This document shows positions 45,011-57,665 of a DNA stretch of 64,000 nt, in pieces. The translations under genes were made by a program, and so were the position numbers. Position 1 is the first letter of the stretch, and the number at the start of each line of letters is the position of its first letter. The notes beneath the pieces were generated by a model, which saw only the letters and a list, made by a program, of their open reading frames with translations, was not told where the DNA came from and searched no databases. Source of the stretch: Isoperla grammatica (taxonomy: Eukaryota; Arthropoda; Insecta; Plecoptera; Perlodidae); assembly GCA_945910005.1 (NCBI GenBank), contig OX246747.1:40771353-40835352 (forward strand), written 5' to 3'.

Positions 45011-48000
45011 AAACTTGAAGTGAACCACGGACGCCAGACAGCTGGAGTAGTTCCTAGAGGACGTAAAAAGCAAACCGGAGAGAGCAGCAGAGGTTTGACG
45101 TGATCCACGGACGCCAGACAGCTGGACTAGTTCCTAGAGGACGGCAAGAAGCGATACGGAGTAGAGCAGCAGAGGTTTGAAGTGAACCACGGACGCCAGA
45201 CAGCCGGAGTAGTTCCTAGAGGACGAAAGAAGCGATACGGAGTAGAGCAGCAGAGGTTTGACGTGATCCACGGACGCCAGACAGCTGAAGTAGTTCCTAG
45301 AGGACGACAAGAAGCGATAATGAGTAGAGCAGCAGAGGTTTGAAGTGAACCACGGACGCCTACCAGCTAGAGTAGTTCCTAAAGGACGACAAGAAGCGAT
45401 ACGAAGTAGAGCAGCAGAGGTTTGAAGTGAACCACGGACGCCAGACAGCTGGAGTAGTTCCTAGAGGACGTAAAAAGCAAACCGGAGAGAGCAGCAGAGG
45501 TTTGACGTGATCCACGGACGCCAGACAGCTGGACTAGTTCCTAGAGGACGGCAAGAAGCGATACGGAGTAGAGCAGCAGAGGTTTGAAGTGAACCACGGA
45601 CGCCAGACAGCTGGAGCAGTTCCTAGAGGACGAAAGAAGCGATACGGAGTAGAGCAGCAGAGGTTTAAAGTGAACCACGGACGCCGGACAGCTGGAGTAG
45701 TTCCGAGAGAACGAAACGAAGTAAAACGAGGCGGAGTAGCAGATGTTGAATACAAGCACGGACGCCGGACAGCTGGAGTAGTTCCTAGAGAACGAAACGA
45801 AGTAATACGATGCGGAGTAGCAGATATTGAATACAAGCACGGACGCCAGACAGCTGAAGTAGTTCCTAGAGAACGAAACGAAGTAAAACGAGGCGGAGTA
45901 GCAGATGTTGAATACAAGCACGGACGCCGGACAGCTGGAGTAGTTCCTAGATAACGAAACGAAGTAAAACGAGGCGGAGTAGCAGATGTTGAATACAAGC
46001 ACGGACGCCAGACAGCTGGAGTAGTTCCTAGAGAAAGAAACGAAGTAATACGAGGCGGAAGAGCAGATGATGAATACAAGCACGGACGCCAGACAGCTGG
46101 AGTAGTTCCTAGAGAAAGAAACGAAGTAATACGAGGCGGAGTAGCAGATGTTGAATACAAGCACGGACGCCAGACAGCTGGAGTAGTTCCTAGAGAAAGA
46201 AACGAAGTAATACGAGGCGGAGTAGCAGATGTTGAATACAAGCACGGACGCCAGACAGCTGGAGTAGTTCCTAGAGAAAGAAACGAAGTAATACGAGGCG
46301 GAGTAGCAGATGTTGAATACAAGCACGGACGCCAGACAGCTGGAGTAGTTCCTAGAGAAAGAAACGAAGTAATACGAGGCGGAGTAGCAGATGTTGAATA
46401 CAAGCACGGACGCCAGACAGCTGGAGTAGTTCCTAGAGAAAGAAACGAAGTAATACGAGGCGGAGTAGCAGACGTTGAATACAAGCACGGACGCCAGACA
46501 GGTGGAGTAGTTCCTAGAGAAAGAAACGAAGTAATACGAGGCGGAGTAGCAGATGTTGAATACAAGCACGGACGCCAGACAGCTGGAGTAGTTCCTAGAG
46601 AACGAGAAGAAGTAATACGAGGCGGAGTAGCAGATGTTGAATACAAGCACGGACGCCAGACATCTGGAGTAGTTCCTAGAGAAAGAAACGAAGTAATACG
46701 AGGCGGAGTAGCAGATGTTGAATACAAGCACGGACGCCAGACAGCTGGAGTAGTTCCTAGAGAAAGAAACGAAGTAATACGAGGCGTAGAAGCAGACGTT
46801 GAATACAAGCACGGACGCCAGACAGCTGGAGTAGTTCCTAGAGAAAGAAACGAAGTAATACGAGGCGGAGTAACAGATGTTGAATACAAGCACGGACGCC
46901 AGACAGCTGGAGTAGTTCCTAGAGAAAGAAACGAAGTAATACGAGGCGGAGTAGCAGACGTTGAATACAAGCACGGACGCCAGACAGCTGGAGTAGTTCC
47001 TAGAGAAAGAAACAATGTAATACGAGGCGGAGTAGCAGATGATGAATACAAGCACGGACGCCAGACAGCTGGAGTAGTTCCTAGAGAAAGAAACGAAGTA
47101 ATACGAGGCGGAGCAGCAGATGTTGAATACAAGCACGGACGCCAGACAGCTGGAGTAGTTCCTAGAGAAAGAAACGAAGTAATACGAGGCGGAGTAGCAG
47201 ATGTTGAATACAAGCACGGACGCCAGACAGCTGGAGTAGTTCCTAGAGAAAGAAACAAAGTAATACGAGGCGGAGTAGCAGACGTTGAATACAAGCACGG
47301 ACGCCAGACAGCTGGAGTAGTTCCTAGAGAAAGAAACAAAGTAATACGAGGCGGAGTAGCAGACGTTGAATACAAGCACGGACGCCAGACAGCTGGAGTA
47401 GTTCCTAGAGAAAGAAACGAAGTAATACGAGGCGGAGCAGCAGATGTTGAATACAAGCACGGACGCCAGACAGCTGGAGTAGTTCCTAGAGAAAGAAACG
47501 AAGTAATACGAGGCGGAGCAGCAGATGTTGAATACAAGCACGGACGCCAGACAGCTGGAGTAGTTCCTAGAGAAAGAAACGAAGTAATACGAGGCGGAGT
47601 AGCAGATGTTGAATACAAGCACGGACGCCAGACAGCTGGAGTAGTTCCTAGAGAAAGAAACGAAGTAATACGAGGCGGAGTAGCAGATGTTGAATACAAG
47701 CACGGACGCCAGACAGCTGGAGTAGTTCCTAGAGAAAGAAACGAAGTAATACGAGGCGGAGTAGCAGATGTTGAATACAAGCACGGACGCCAGACAGCTG
47801 GAGTAGTTCCTAGAGAAAGAAACGAAGTAATACGAGGCGGAGTAGCAGATGTTGAATACAAGCACGGACGCCAGACAGCTGGAGTAGTTCCTAGAGAAAG
47901 AAACGAAGTAATACGAGGCGGAGTAGCAGATGTTGAATACAAGCACGGACGCCAGACAGCTGGAGTAGTTCCTAGAGAAAGAAACGAAGTAATACGAGGC

Positions 48001-51000
48001 GGAGCAGCAGATGTTGAATACAAGCACGGACGCCAGACAGCTGGAGTAGTTCCTAGAGAAAGAAACGAAGTAATACGAGGCGGAGCAGCAGATGTTGAAT
48101 ACAAGCACGGACGCCAGACAGCTGGAGTAGTTCCTAGAGAAAAAAACGAAGTAATACGAGGCGGAGCAGCAGATGTTGAATACAAGCACGGACGCCAGAC
48201 AGCTGGAGTAGTTCCTAGAGAAAGAAACGAAGTAATACGAGGCGGAGTAGCAGATGTTGAATACAAGCACGGACGCCAGACAGCTGGAGTAGTTCCTAGA
48301 GAAAGAAACGAAGTAATACGAGGCGGAGTAGCAGATGTTGAATACAAGCACGGACGCCAGACAGCTGGAGTAGTTCCTAGAGAAAAAAACGAAGTAATAC
48401 GAGGCGGAGCAGCAGATGTTGAATACAAGCACGGACGCCAGACAGCTGGAGTAGTTCCTAGAGAAAGAAACGAAGTAATACGAGGCGGAGTAGCAGATGT
48501 TGAATACAAGCACGGACGCCAGACAGCTGGAGTAGTTCCTAGAGAAAGAAACGAAGTAATACGAGGCGGAGCAGCAGATGTTGAATACAAGCACGGACGC
48601 CAGACAGCTGGAGTAGTTCCTAGAGAAAGAAACGAAGTAATACGAGGCGGAGCAGCAGATGTTGAATACAAGCACGGACGCCAGACAGCTGGAGTAGTTC
48701 CTAGAGAAAGAAACGAAGTAATACGAGGCGGAGCAGCAGATGTTGAATACAAGCACGGACGCCAGACAGCTGGAGTAGTTCCTAGAGAAAGAAACGAAGT
48801 AATACGAGGCGGAGTAGCAGATGTTGAATACAAGCACGGACGCCAGACAGCTGGAGTAGTTCCTAGAGAAAGAAACGAAGTAATACGAGGCGGAGCAGCA
48901 GATGTTGAATACAAGCACGGACGCCAGACAGCTGGAGTAGTTCCTAGAGAAAGAAACGAAGTAATACGAGGCGGAGCAGCAGATGTTGAATACAAGCACG
49001 GACGCCAGACAGCTGGAGTAGTTCCTAGAGAAAGAAACGAAGTAATACGAGGCGGAGTAGCAGATGTTGAATACAAGCACGGACGCCAGACAGCTGGAGT
49101 AGTTCCTAGAGAAAGAAACGAAGTAATACGAGGCGGAGCAGCAGATGTTGAATACAAGCACGGACGCCAGACAGCTGGAGTAGTTCCTAGAGAAAGAAAC
49201 GAAGTAATACGAGGCGGAGTAGCAGATGATGAATTCAAGCACGGACGCCAGACAGCTGGAGTAGTTCCTAGAGAAAGAAACGAAGTAATACGAGGCGGAG
49301 TAGCAGATAATGAATTCAAGCACGGACGCCAGACAGCTGGAGTAGTTCCTAGAGAAAGAAACGAAGTAATACGAGGCGGAGTAGCAGATGTTGAATACAA
49401 GCACGGACGCCAGACAGCTGGAGTAGTTCCTAGAGAAAGAAACGAAGTAATACGAGGCGGAGTAGCAGATAATGAATTCAAGCACGGACGCCAGACATCT
49501 GGAGTAGTTCCTAGAGAAAGAAACGAAGTAATACGAGGCGGAGTAGCAGATAATGAATTCAAGCACGGACGCCAGACAGCTGGAGTAGTTCCTAGAGGAC
49601 GACAAGAAGCGATACGGGGTAGAGCAGCAGAGGTTTGAAGTGAACCACGGACGCCAGACAACTGGAGTAGTTCCTGGAGAACGAATAAAGCGAAACGGAG
49701 TAGAGCAATAGTAGTTTGAAGTGAACCACGGACTCCAGACAGCTTGAGTAGATCCTAGAGGACGACAAGAAGCGATACGGAGTAGAGCAGCAGAGGTTTG
49801 AAGTGAACCACGGACGCCAGACAGCTGGAGTAGTTCCTAGAGGACAAAAGTAGCGAAACGGAGAAAAGCAGCAGATGTTTAAGTGAACCACGGACGCCAG
49901 ACAGCTGAAGTAGTTCCTAGAGGACGTAAGAAACGAAACGGAGTAGAGCAGCAGAGGTTTGAAGTGAACTACTGACGCCAGAAAGCTGGAGTAGTTCCTA
50001 GAGGACGACAAGAAGCCATACGGAGTAGAGCAGCAGAGGTTTGAAGTGAACCACGGACGCCAGACAGCTGGAGTAGTTCCTAGAGAAAGAAACGAAGTAA
50101 AACGAGTCGGAGTAGCAGATGTTGAATTCAAGCACGGACGCCAGACAGCTGGAGTAGTCTCTAGAGAACGAGAACAAGTGATACCGGTTGGAGCAGCAGA
50201 CGTTGAATACAAGCACGGACTCCAGACAGCTTGAGTAGATCCTAGAGGACGACAAGAAGCGATACGGAGTAGAGCAGCAGAGGTTTGAAGTGAACCACGG
50301 ACGCCAGACAACTGGAGTAGTTCCTGGAGAACGAATAAAGCGAAACGGAGTAGAGCAATAGTAGTTTGAAGTGAACCATGGACTCCAGACAGCTTGAGTA
50401 GATCCTAGAGGACGACAAGAAGCGATACGGAGTAGAGCAGCAGAGGTTTGAAGTGAACCACGGACGCCAGACAGCTGGAGTAGTTCCTAGAGGACAAAAG
50501 TAGCGAAACGGAGAAAAGCAGCAGATGTTTAAGTGAACCACGGACGCCAGACAGCTGAAGTAGTTCCTAGAGGACGTAAGAAACGAAACGGAGTAGAGCA
50601 GCAGAGGTTTGAAGTGAACTACTGACGCCAGAAAGCTGGAGTAGTTCCTAGAGGACGACAAGAAGCCATACGGAGTAGAGCAGCAGAGGTTTGAAGTGAA
50701 CCACGGACGCCAGACAGCTGGAGTAGTTCCTAGAGAAAGAAACGAAGTAAAACGAGTCGGAGTAGCAGATGTTGAATTCAAGCACGGACGCCAGACAGCT
50801 GGAGTAGTCTCTAGAGAACGAGAACAAGTGATACCGGTTGGAGCAGCAGACGTTGAATACAAGCACGGACGCCAGATAGCTGGAGTAGTTCCTAAAGAAA
50901 GAAACGAAGTAGAACGAGTCGGAGTAGCAGATGTTGAATTCAAGCACGGACGCCAGACAGCTGGAGTAGTTCCTAGAGAACGAGAAGGAGCGATACCGGG

Positions 51001-54000
51001 CGGAGTAGCAGATGTTTGATTTCAAGCACGGACGGCAGACAGGTGGAGTAGTTCCTAGAGAACGAGAAGAAGCGATACGGAGTAGAGCAGCAGAGGTTTG
51101 AAGTGAACCACGGACGCCAGACAGCTGGAGTAGTTCCTAGAGGACGACAAGAAGCAATACGGAGTAGAGCAGCAGAGGTTTGAAGGGAACCACAGACGCC
51201 AGACAGCTGGAGTAGTTCCTAGAGGACGAGAAGAAGCGATACGGAGTAGAGCAGCAGATGTTTGAGGTGAACCACGGACGCCAGACAGCAGAAGTAGTTG
51301 CTAGAGGACGACAAGAAGCGATACGGAGTAGAGCAGCAGAGGTTTGAAGTGAACCACGGACGCCAGACAGCTGGAGTAGTTCCTAGAGGACGACAAGAAG
51401 CGATACGGAGTAGAGCAGCAGAGGTTGGAAGTGAACCACGGACGCCAGACAGCTGTAGTAGTTCCTAGAGGACGACAAGAAGCGATACGGAGTAGAGCAG
51501 CAGAGGTTTGAAGTGAACCACGGACGCCAGACAGCAGAAGTAGTTCCTAGAGGACGACAAGAAGCGATACGGAGTAGAGCAGCAGAGGTTGGAAGTGAAC
51601 CACGGACGCCAGACAGCTGTAGTAGTTCCTAGAGGACGACAAGAAGCGATACGGAGTAGAGCAGCAGAGGTTTGAAGTGAACCACGGACGCCAGACAGCT
51701 GTAGTAGTTCCTAGAGGACGACAAGAAGCGATACGGAGTAGAGCAGCAGAGGTTTGAAGTGAACCACGGACGCCAGACAGCTGGAGTAGTTCCTAGAGGA
51801 CGACAAGAAGCGATACGGAGTAGAGCAGCAGAGGTTTGAAGGGAACCACAGACGCCAGACAGCTGGAGTAGTTCCTAGAGGACGACAAGAAGCTATACGG
51901 AGTAGAGCAGCAGAGGTTTGAAGTGAACCACGGACGCCAGACAGCTGGAGTAGTTCCTAGAGGACGACAAGAAGCTATACGGAGTAGAGCAGCAGAGGTT
52001 TGAAGTGAACCACGGACGCCAGACAGCTGGAGTAGTTCCTAGAGGACAACAAGAAGCGATACGGAGTAGAGCAGCAGAGGTGAGAAGAGAACCACGGACG
52101 CCAGACAGCTCGAGTAGTTCCTAGAGGACGAGAAGAAGCGATACGGAGTAGAGCAGCAGAGGTGAGAAGAGAACCACGGACGCCAGGCAGCTTGAGTAGT
52201 TCCTAGAGGACAAAAGAAGCGATACGGAGTAGAGGAGCAGAGATTTGAAGTGAACCACGGACGCCAGACAGCTGGAGTAGTTCCTAGAGGACGACAAGAA
52301 GCGATACAGAGTAGAGCAGCAGAGGTTTGAAGTGAACCACGGACGCCAGACAGCTGAAGTAGTTCCTGAAGGACGAAAGAAGCAATACGGAGTAGAGCAG
52401 CAGAGGTTTGAAGTGAACCAACGACGCCAGACAGCTAGAGTAGTTCCTCGAGGACGAAACAAAAGATACGGAGTAGAGCAGCAGAGGTTTGAAATGAACC
52501 ACGGACGCCAGACAGCTGGAGTAGTTCCTGAAGGACGAAAGAAGCAATACGGAGTAGAGCAGCAGAGGTTTGAAGTGAACCAACGACGCCAGACAGCTGA
52601 AGTAGTTCCTAGAGGACGAAAGAAGCGATACGGAGTAGAGGAGCAGAGATTTGAAGTTAACTACGGACGCCAGACAGCTGGAGTAGTACCTAGAGGACGA
52701 CAAGAAGCGATACGGAGTAGAGGAGCAGAGGTTTGAAGTGAACCACGGACGTCAGACAGCTGGAGTAGTTCCTAGAAGACGAAAGAAGCGATATGGAGTA
52801 GAACAGCAGAGGTTTGAAGTGAAGCACGGACGCCAGACACCTGGAGTAGTGTCTAGAAGACGAAAGAAGCGATACGGAGTAGAGCAGAAGAGGTTTGAAG
52901 TGAAGCACGGACGCCAGACAGCTGGAGTAGTTCCTAGAAGACGAAAGAAGCGATATGGAGTAGAACAGCAGAGGTTTGAAGTGAACTACGGACGCCAGAC
53001 AGCTGGAGTAGTTCCTAGAAGACGAAAGAAGCGATACGGAGTAGAGGAGCAGAGGTTTGAAGTGAACTACGGACGCCAGACAGCTGGAGTAGTTCCTAGA
53101 AGACGAAAGAAGCGATATGGAGTAGAACAGCAGAGGTTTGAAGTGAACTACGGACGCCAGACAGCTGGAGTAGTTCCTAGAAGACGAAAGAAGCGATACG
53201 GAGTAGAGCAGCAGAGGTTTGAAGTGAACCACGGACGCCAGACAGCTGGAGTAGTTCCTAGAGGACGACAAGAAGCGATACGGAGTAGAGCAGAAGAGGT
53301 TTGAAGTGAAGCACGGACGCCAGACAGCTGGAGTAGTTCCTAGAGGACGACAAGAAGCGATACGGAGTAGAACAGCAGAGGTTTGAAGTGAACTACGGAC
53401 GCCAGACAGCTGGAGTAGTTCCTAGAAGACGAAAGAAGCGATATGGAGTAGAACAGCAGAGGTTTGAAGTGAAGCACGGACGTCAGACACCTAGAGTAGT
53501 TTCTAGAAGACGAAAGAAGCGATATGGAGTAGAACAGCAGAGGTTTGAAGTGAAGCACGGACGTCAGACACCTGGAGTAGTTTCTAGAAGACGAAAGAAG
53601 CGATATGGAGTAGAACAGCAGAGGTTTGAAGTGGATCACGGACGTCAGACACCTAGAGTAGTTTCTAGAAGACGAAAGAAGCGATATGGAGTAGAACAGC
53701 AGAGGTTTGAAGTGAAGCACGGACGTCAGACACCTGGAGTAGTTTCTAGAAGACGAAAGAAGCGATATGGAGTAGAACAGCAGAGGTTTGAAGTGAAGCA
53801 CGGACGCCAGACAGCTGGAGTAGTTCCTAGAAGACGAAAGAAGCGATATGGAGTAGAACAGCAGAGGTTTGAAGTGAAGCACGGACGTCAGACACCTGGA
53901 GTAGTTTCTAGAAGACGAAAGAAGCGATATGGAGTAGAACAGCAGAGGTTTGAAGTGAAGCACGGACGCCAGACAGCTGGAGTAGTTCCTAGAAGACGAA

Positions 54001-56800
54001 AGAAGCGATATGGAGTAGAACAGCAGAGGTTTGAAGTGAAGCACGGACGTCAGACACCTAGAGTAGTTTCTAGAGGACGACAAGAAGCTATACGGAGTAG
54101 AGCAGCAGAGGTTTGAAGTGAACCACGGACGCCAGACAGCTGGAGTAGTTCCTAGAAGACGAAAGAAGCGATATGGAGTAGAACAGCAGAGGTTTGAAGT
54201 GAAGCACGGACGTCAGACACCTGGAGTAGTTTCTAGAAGACGAAAGAAGCGATATGGAGTAGAACAGCAGAGGTTTGAAGTGAAGCACGGACGTCAGACA
54301 CCTGGAGTAGTTTCTAGAAGACGAAAGAAGCGATATGGAGTAGAACAGCAGAGGTTTGAAGTGAAGCACGGACGTCAGACACCTGGAGTAGTTTCTAGAA
54401 GACGAAAGAAGCGATATGGAGTAGAGCAGCCTAGGTTTGAAGTGAAGCACGGACGTCAGACACCTGGAGTAGTTTCTAGAAGACGAAAGAAGCGATATGG
54501 AGTAGAGCAGCCTAGGTTTGAAGTGAAGCACGGACGTCAGACACCTGGAGTAGTTTCTAGAAGACGAAAGAAGCGATACGGAGTAGAGCAGCAGAGGTTT
54601 GAAGTGAAGCACGGACGTCAGACACCTAGAGTAGTTCCTAGAAGACGAAAGAAGCGATATGGAGTAGAACAGCAGAGGTTTGAAGTGAAGCACGGACGTC
54701 AGACACCTGGAGTAGTTTCTAGAAGACGAAAGAAGCGATATGGAGTAGAACAGCAGAGGTTTGAAGTGAAGCACGGACGTCAGACACCTAGAGTAGTTTC
54801 TAGAAGACGAAAGAAGCGATATGGAGTAGAACAGCAGAGGTTTGAAGTGAAGCACGGACGTCAGACACCTAGAGTAGTTTCTAGAAGACGAAAGAAGCGA
54901 TATGGAGTAGAACAGCAGAGGTTTTAAGTGAAGCACGGACGTCAGACACCTGGAGTAGTTTCTAGAAGACGAAAGAAGCGATATGGAGTAGAACAGCAGA
55001 GGTTTTAAGTAAAGCACGGACGTCAGACACCTGGAGTAGTTTCTAGAAGACGAAAGAAGCGATATGGAGTAGAACAGCAGAGGTTTGAAGTGAAGCACGG
55101 ACGTCAGACACCTGGAGATCCTGGAAGACGAAAGAAGCGATATGGAGTAGAACAGCAGAGGTTTGAAGTGAAGCACGGACGTCAGACACCTGGAGTAGTT
55201 TCTAGAAGACGAAAGAAGCGATATGGAGTAGAACAGCAGAGGTTTGAAGTGAAGCACGGACGTCAGACACCTGGAGATCCTGGAAGACGAAAGAAGCGAT
55301 ATGGAGTAGAACAGCAGAGGTTTGAAGTGAAGCACGGACGCCAGACACCTGGAGTAGTTCCTAGAAGACGAAAGAAGCGATATGGAGTAGAACAGCAGAG
55401 GTTTGAAGTGAAGCACGGACGTCAGACACCTGGAGTAGTTCCTGGAAGACGAAAGAAGCGATATGGAGTAGAACAGCAGAGGTTTGAAGTGAAGCACGGA
55501 CGCCAGACACCTGGAGTAGTTCCTAGAAGACGAAAGAAGCGATATGGAGTAGAACAGCAGAGGTTTGAAGTGAAGCACGGACGTCAGACACCTGGAGTAG
55601 TTCCTAGAAGACGAAAGAAGCGATATGGAGTAGAACAGCAGAGGTTTGAAGTGAAGCACGGACGTCAGACACCTGGAGTAGTTCCTAGAAGACGAAAGAA
55701 GCGATATGGAGTAGAACAGCAGAGGTTTGAAGTGAAGCACGGACGTCAGACACCTGGAGTAGTTCCTAGAAGACGAAAGAAGCGATATGGAGTAGAACAG
55801 CAGAGGTTTGAAGTAAAGCACGGACGTCAGACACCTGGAGTAGTTCCTAGAAACGAAAGAAGCGATATGGAGTAGAACAGCAGAGGTTTGAAGTGAAGCA
55901 CGGACGTCAGACACCTGGAGTAGTTTCTAGAAGACGAAAGAAGCGATACGGAGTAGAGCAGAAGAGGTTTGAAGTGAAGCACGGACGCCAGACAGCTGGA
56001 GTAGTTCCTAGAAGACGAAAGAAGCGATATGGAGTAGAACAGCAGAGGTTTGAAGTGAACTACGGACGCCAGACAGCTGGAGTAGTTCCTAGAAGACGAC
56101 AAGAAGCGATACGGAGTAGAGCAGCAGAGGTATGAAGTGAACCACGGACGCCAGACAGCTGGAGTAGTTCCTAGAGGACGACAAGAAGCGATACGGAGTA
56201 GAGCAGCAGAGTTTTGAAGTGAACCACGGACCCTAGATTGCTGGAGTAGTTCCTAGAGGACGACAAGAAGCCATACGGAGTAGAGCAGCAGAGGTTTGAA
56301 GTGAACCACGGACGCCAGACATCTGGAGTAGTTCCTAGAGGTCGAGAAGAAGCGATAAGGAGTAGAGCAGCAGAGGTTTGAAGTGAACCACGGACGCCAG
56401 ACAGCTGGAGTAGTTCCTAGAGGTCGAGAAGAAGCGATACGGAGTAGAGCAGCAGAGGTTTGAAGTGAACCACGGACGCCAGACAGCTGGAGTAGTTCCT
56501 AGAGTACGAGAAGAAGCGATACGGAGTAGAGCAGCTAAGGTTTGAAGTGAACCACGGACGCCAGACAGCTGAAGTAGTTCCTAGAGGACGACAAGAAGCG
56601 ATACGGAGTAGAGCAGCAGAGGTTTGAAGTGAACCACGGACGCCAGACAGCTGGAGTAGATCCTAGAGGACGACAAGAAGCGAGATGGAGTAGAGCAGCA
56701 GAGGTTTGAAGTGAACCACGGACGCCAGACAGCTGGAGTAGTTCCTAGAGAACGAGAAGAAGCGATGCCGGATGGAGCAGCACATATTCGAATTCAAGCA
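45011..56800. repeat. 81/82-bp satellite array with three subfamily domains (about 145 units)
   Basis: All units share CACGGACGCCAGACAGCTGG and AGTAGTTCCTAGAG. Type A (82 bp: GAAGTGAACCACGG, GACGACAAGAAGCGATACGG, AGTAGAGCAGCAGAGGTTT) occupies both edges and 49.6-52.7 kb. Type B (81 bp: GTTGAATACAAGCACGG, AAAGAAACGAAGTAATACGA, GGCGGAGTAGCAGAT) fills about 45.7-49.6 kb. Type C (81 bp: GAAGTGAAGCACGGACGTCA, GACACCTGG, AGACGAAAGAAGCGATATGG) fills about 52.8-56.1 kb. A 650-bp block is duplicated at about 49.6 and 50.25 kb. Because 81 is a multiple of three, frames of up to 1375 codons stay open on the minus strand, and up to 269 codons on the plus strand. Confidence 0.96.
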
Positions 56801-56919
56801 CGGACTTTATTGGAGATAGCCAAGGTCCGTAAATCCCCTGGCGCGGGTTCGTCAGTTGTACCAAGTGGCTGAAGTCACTGCGTAGGAGGTCCGTACAATG
56901 AGACTGGAAGTTCTGGAAG
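56801..56919. other. Unique junction between satellite and flank module
   Basis: Short non-repetitive sequence; nothing recognised. Confidence 0.4.
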
Positions 56920-57665
56920 CTTATACCTGCAAAATGTCAGCAGACCATGTTAGTGACAGTTTACACACGTGTGACCTACTTATACAATGATACCAGCAGT
57001 GACACTAGGAAACAACAACAACAGCAACAACGGCGACGAACAACAACAACAACATATACCACACTCAACAATGGGTGAATGCTCAATACCGCTAGAAGAA
57101 CCTACCTAGGGGGGGGGGAGAGTTTTTGGCAAGAGCATTCTACCCAGCTAAAGCTCGAAACAAACAGCCGGTACATTGTATAAGGCGGTCACACCGAATA
57201 GCATGCTCTCAAACCGATAAATTGTGTTTCCACTGTTTGTCTTATCTGCGTCCAGTGGCGTAGATTCTCGACGTTCTCGCAAAAATTCTCGTAGTCATTG
57301 TCGTAGAAGTTCTCGCAGTCGTTCTCGTAGTCGTTCGCGCAGTCATTCTCGTAGTTGTTCTCGTAGTCATTGTCGTAGTAGTTCTCGCAGTCGTTCTCGT
57401 AGTCATTCTCGCAGTCGTTCTCGTAGTCGTTCTCCTAGTCGTTCTCGTAGTCGTTCTCGCAGTCGTTCTCGTAGTCGTTCTCGTAGTTGTTCTCGTAGTC
57501 ATTGTCGTAGTAGTTCTCGTAGTCAAACCGCCTTTCATTTGAATACGTGCTGCTTCAAGAAGAGATGTGCTCTGTGCTGGTTGTTGACCAATAGAATCCA
57601 TTTGGTTGATTCAACGGCTAATAGGCCTGACGATGATGATGCGACGTTATGTTAATTCATAAAGA
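56920..57665 (+). repeat. Flank module, right copy
   Basis: Second copy of the module at 40475-41080, about 16.45 kb downstream in the same orientation. It holds CAA-rich and G-run insertions (57008-57120) and a different internal simple repeat (57250-57525). Confidence 0.85.
57250..57525. repeat. 12-bp TTCTCGTAGTCG minisatellite
   Basis: More than 20 copies of TTCTCGTAGTCG and variants (TTCTCGCAGTCG, ATTGTCGTAGT). Its plus-strand translation is an artificial SRSRSR run that mimics an RS domain. Confidence 0.93.

Noticed and set aside
45534..49661. A 1375-codon minus-strand frame and an overlapping 1354-codon frame
   Set aside because: Both arise because the 81-bp satellite unit is a multiple of three without stops. 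The repeats show no codon-position bias by eye, two overlapping frames are equally open, and no splice or start context is convincing.
52738..56135. Plus-strand frames of 134-269 codons with RRRKKRYGVEQQRFEVKHG-type repeats
   Set aside because: Same satellite in another frame; not a basic repeat protein.
57224..57655. 143-residue frame with an SRSRSR stretch resembling an RS-domain splicing factor
   Set aside because: It is the translation of the TTCTCGTAGTCG minisatellite; no RNA-binding domain is present.
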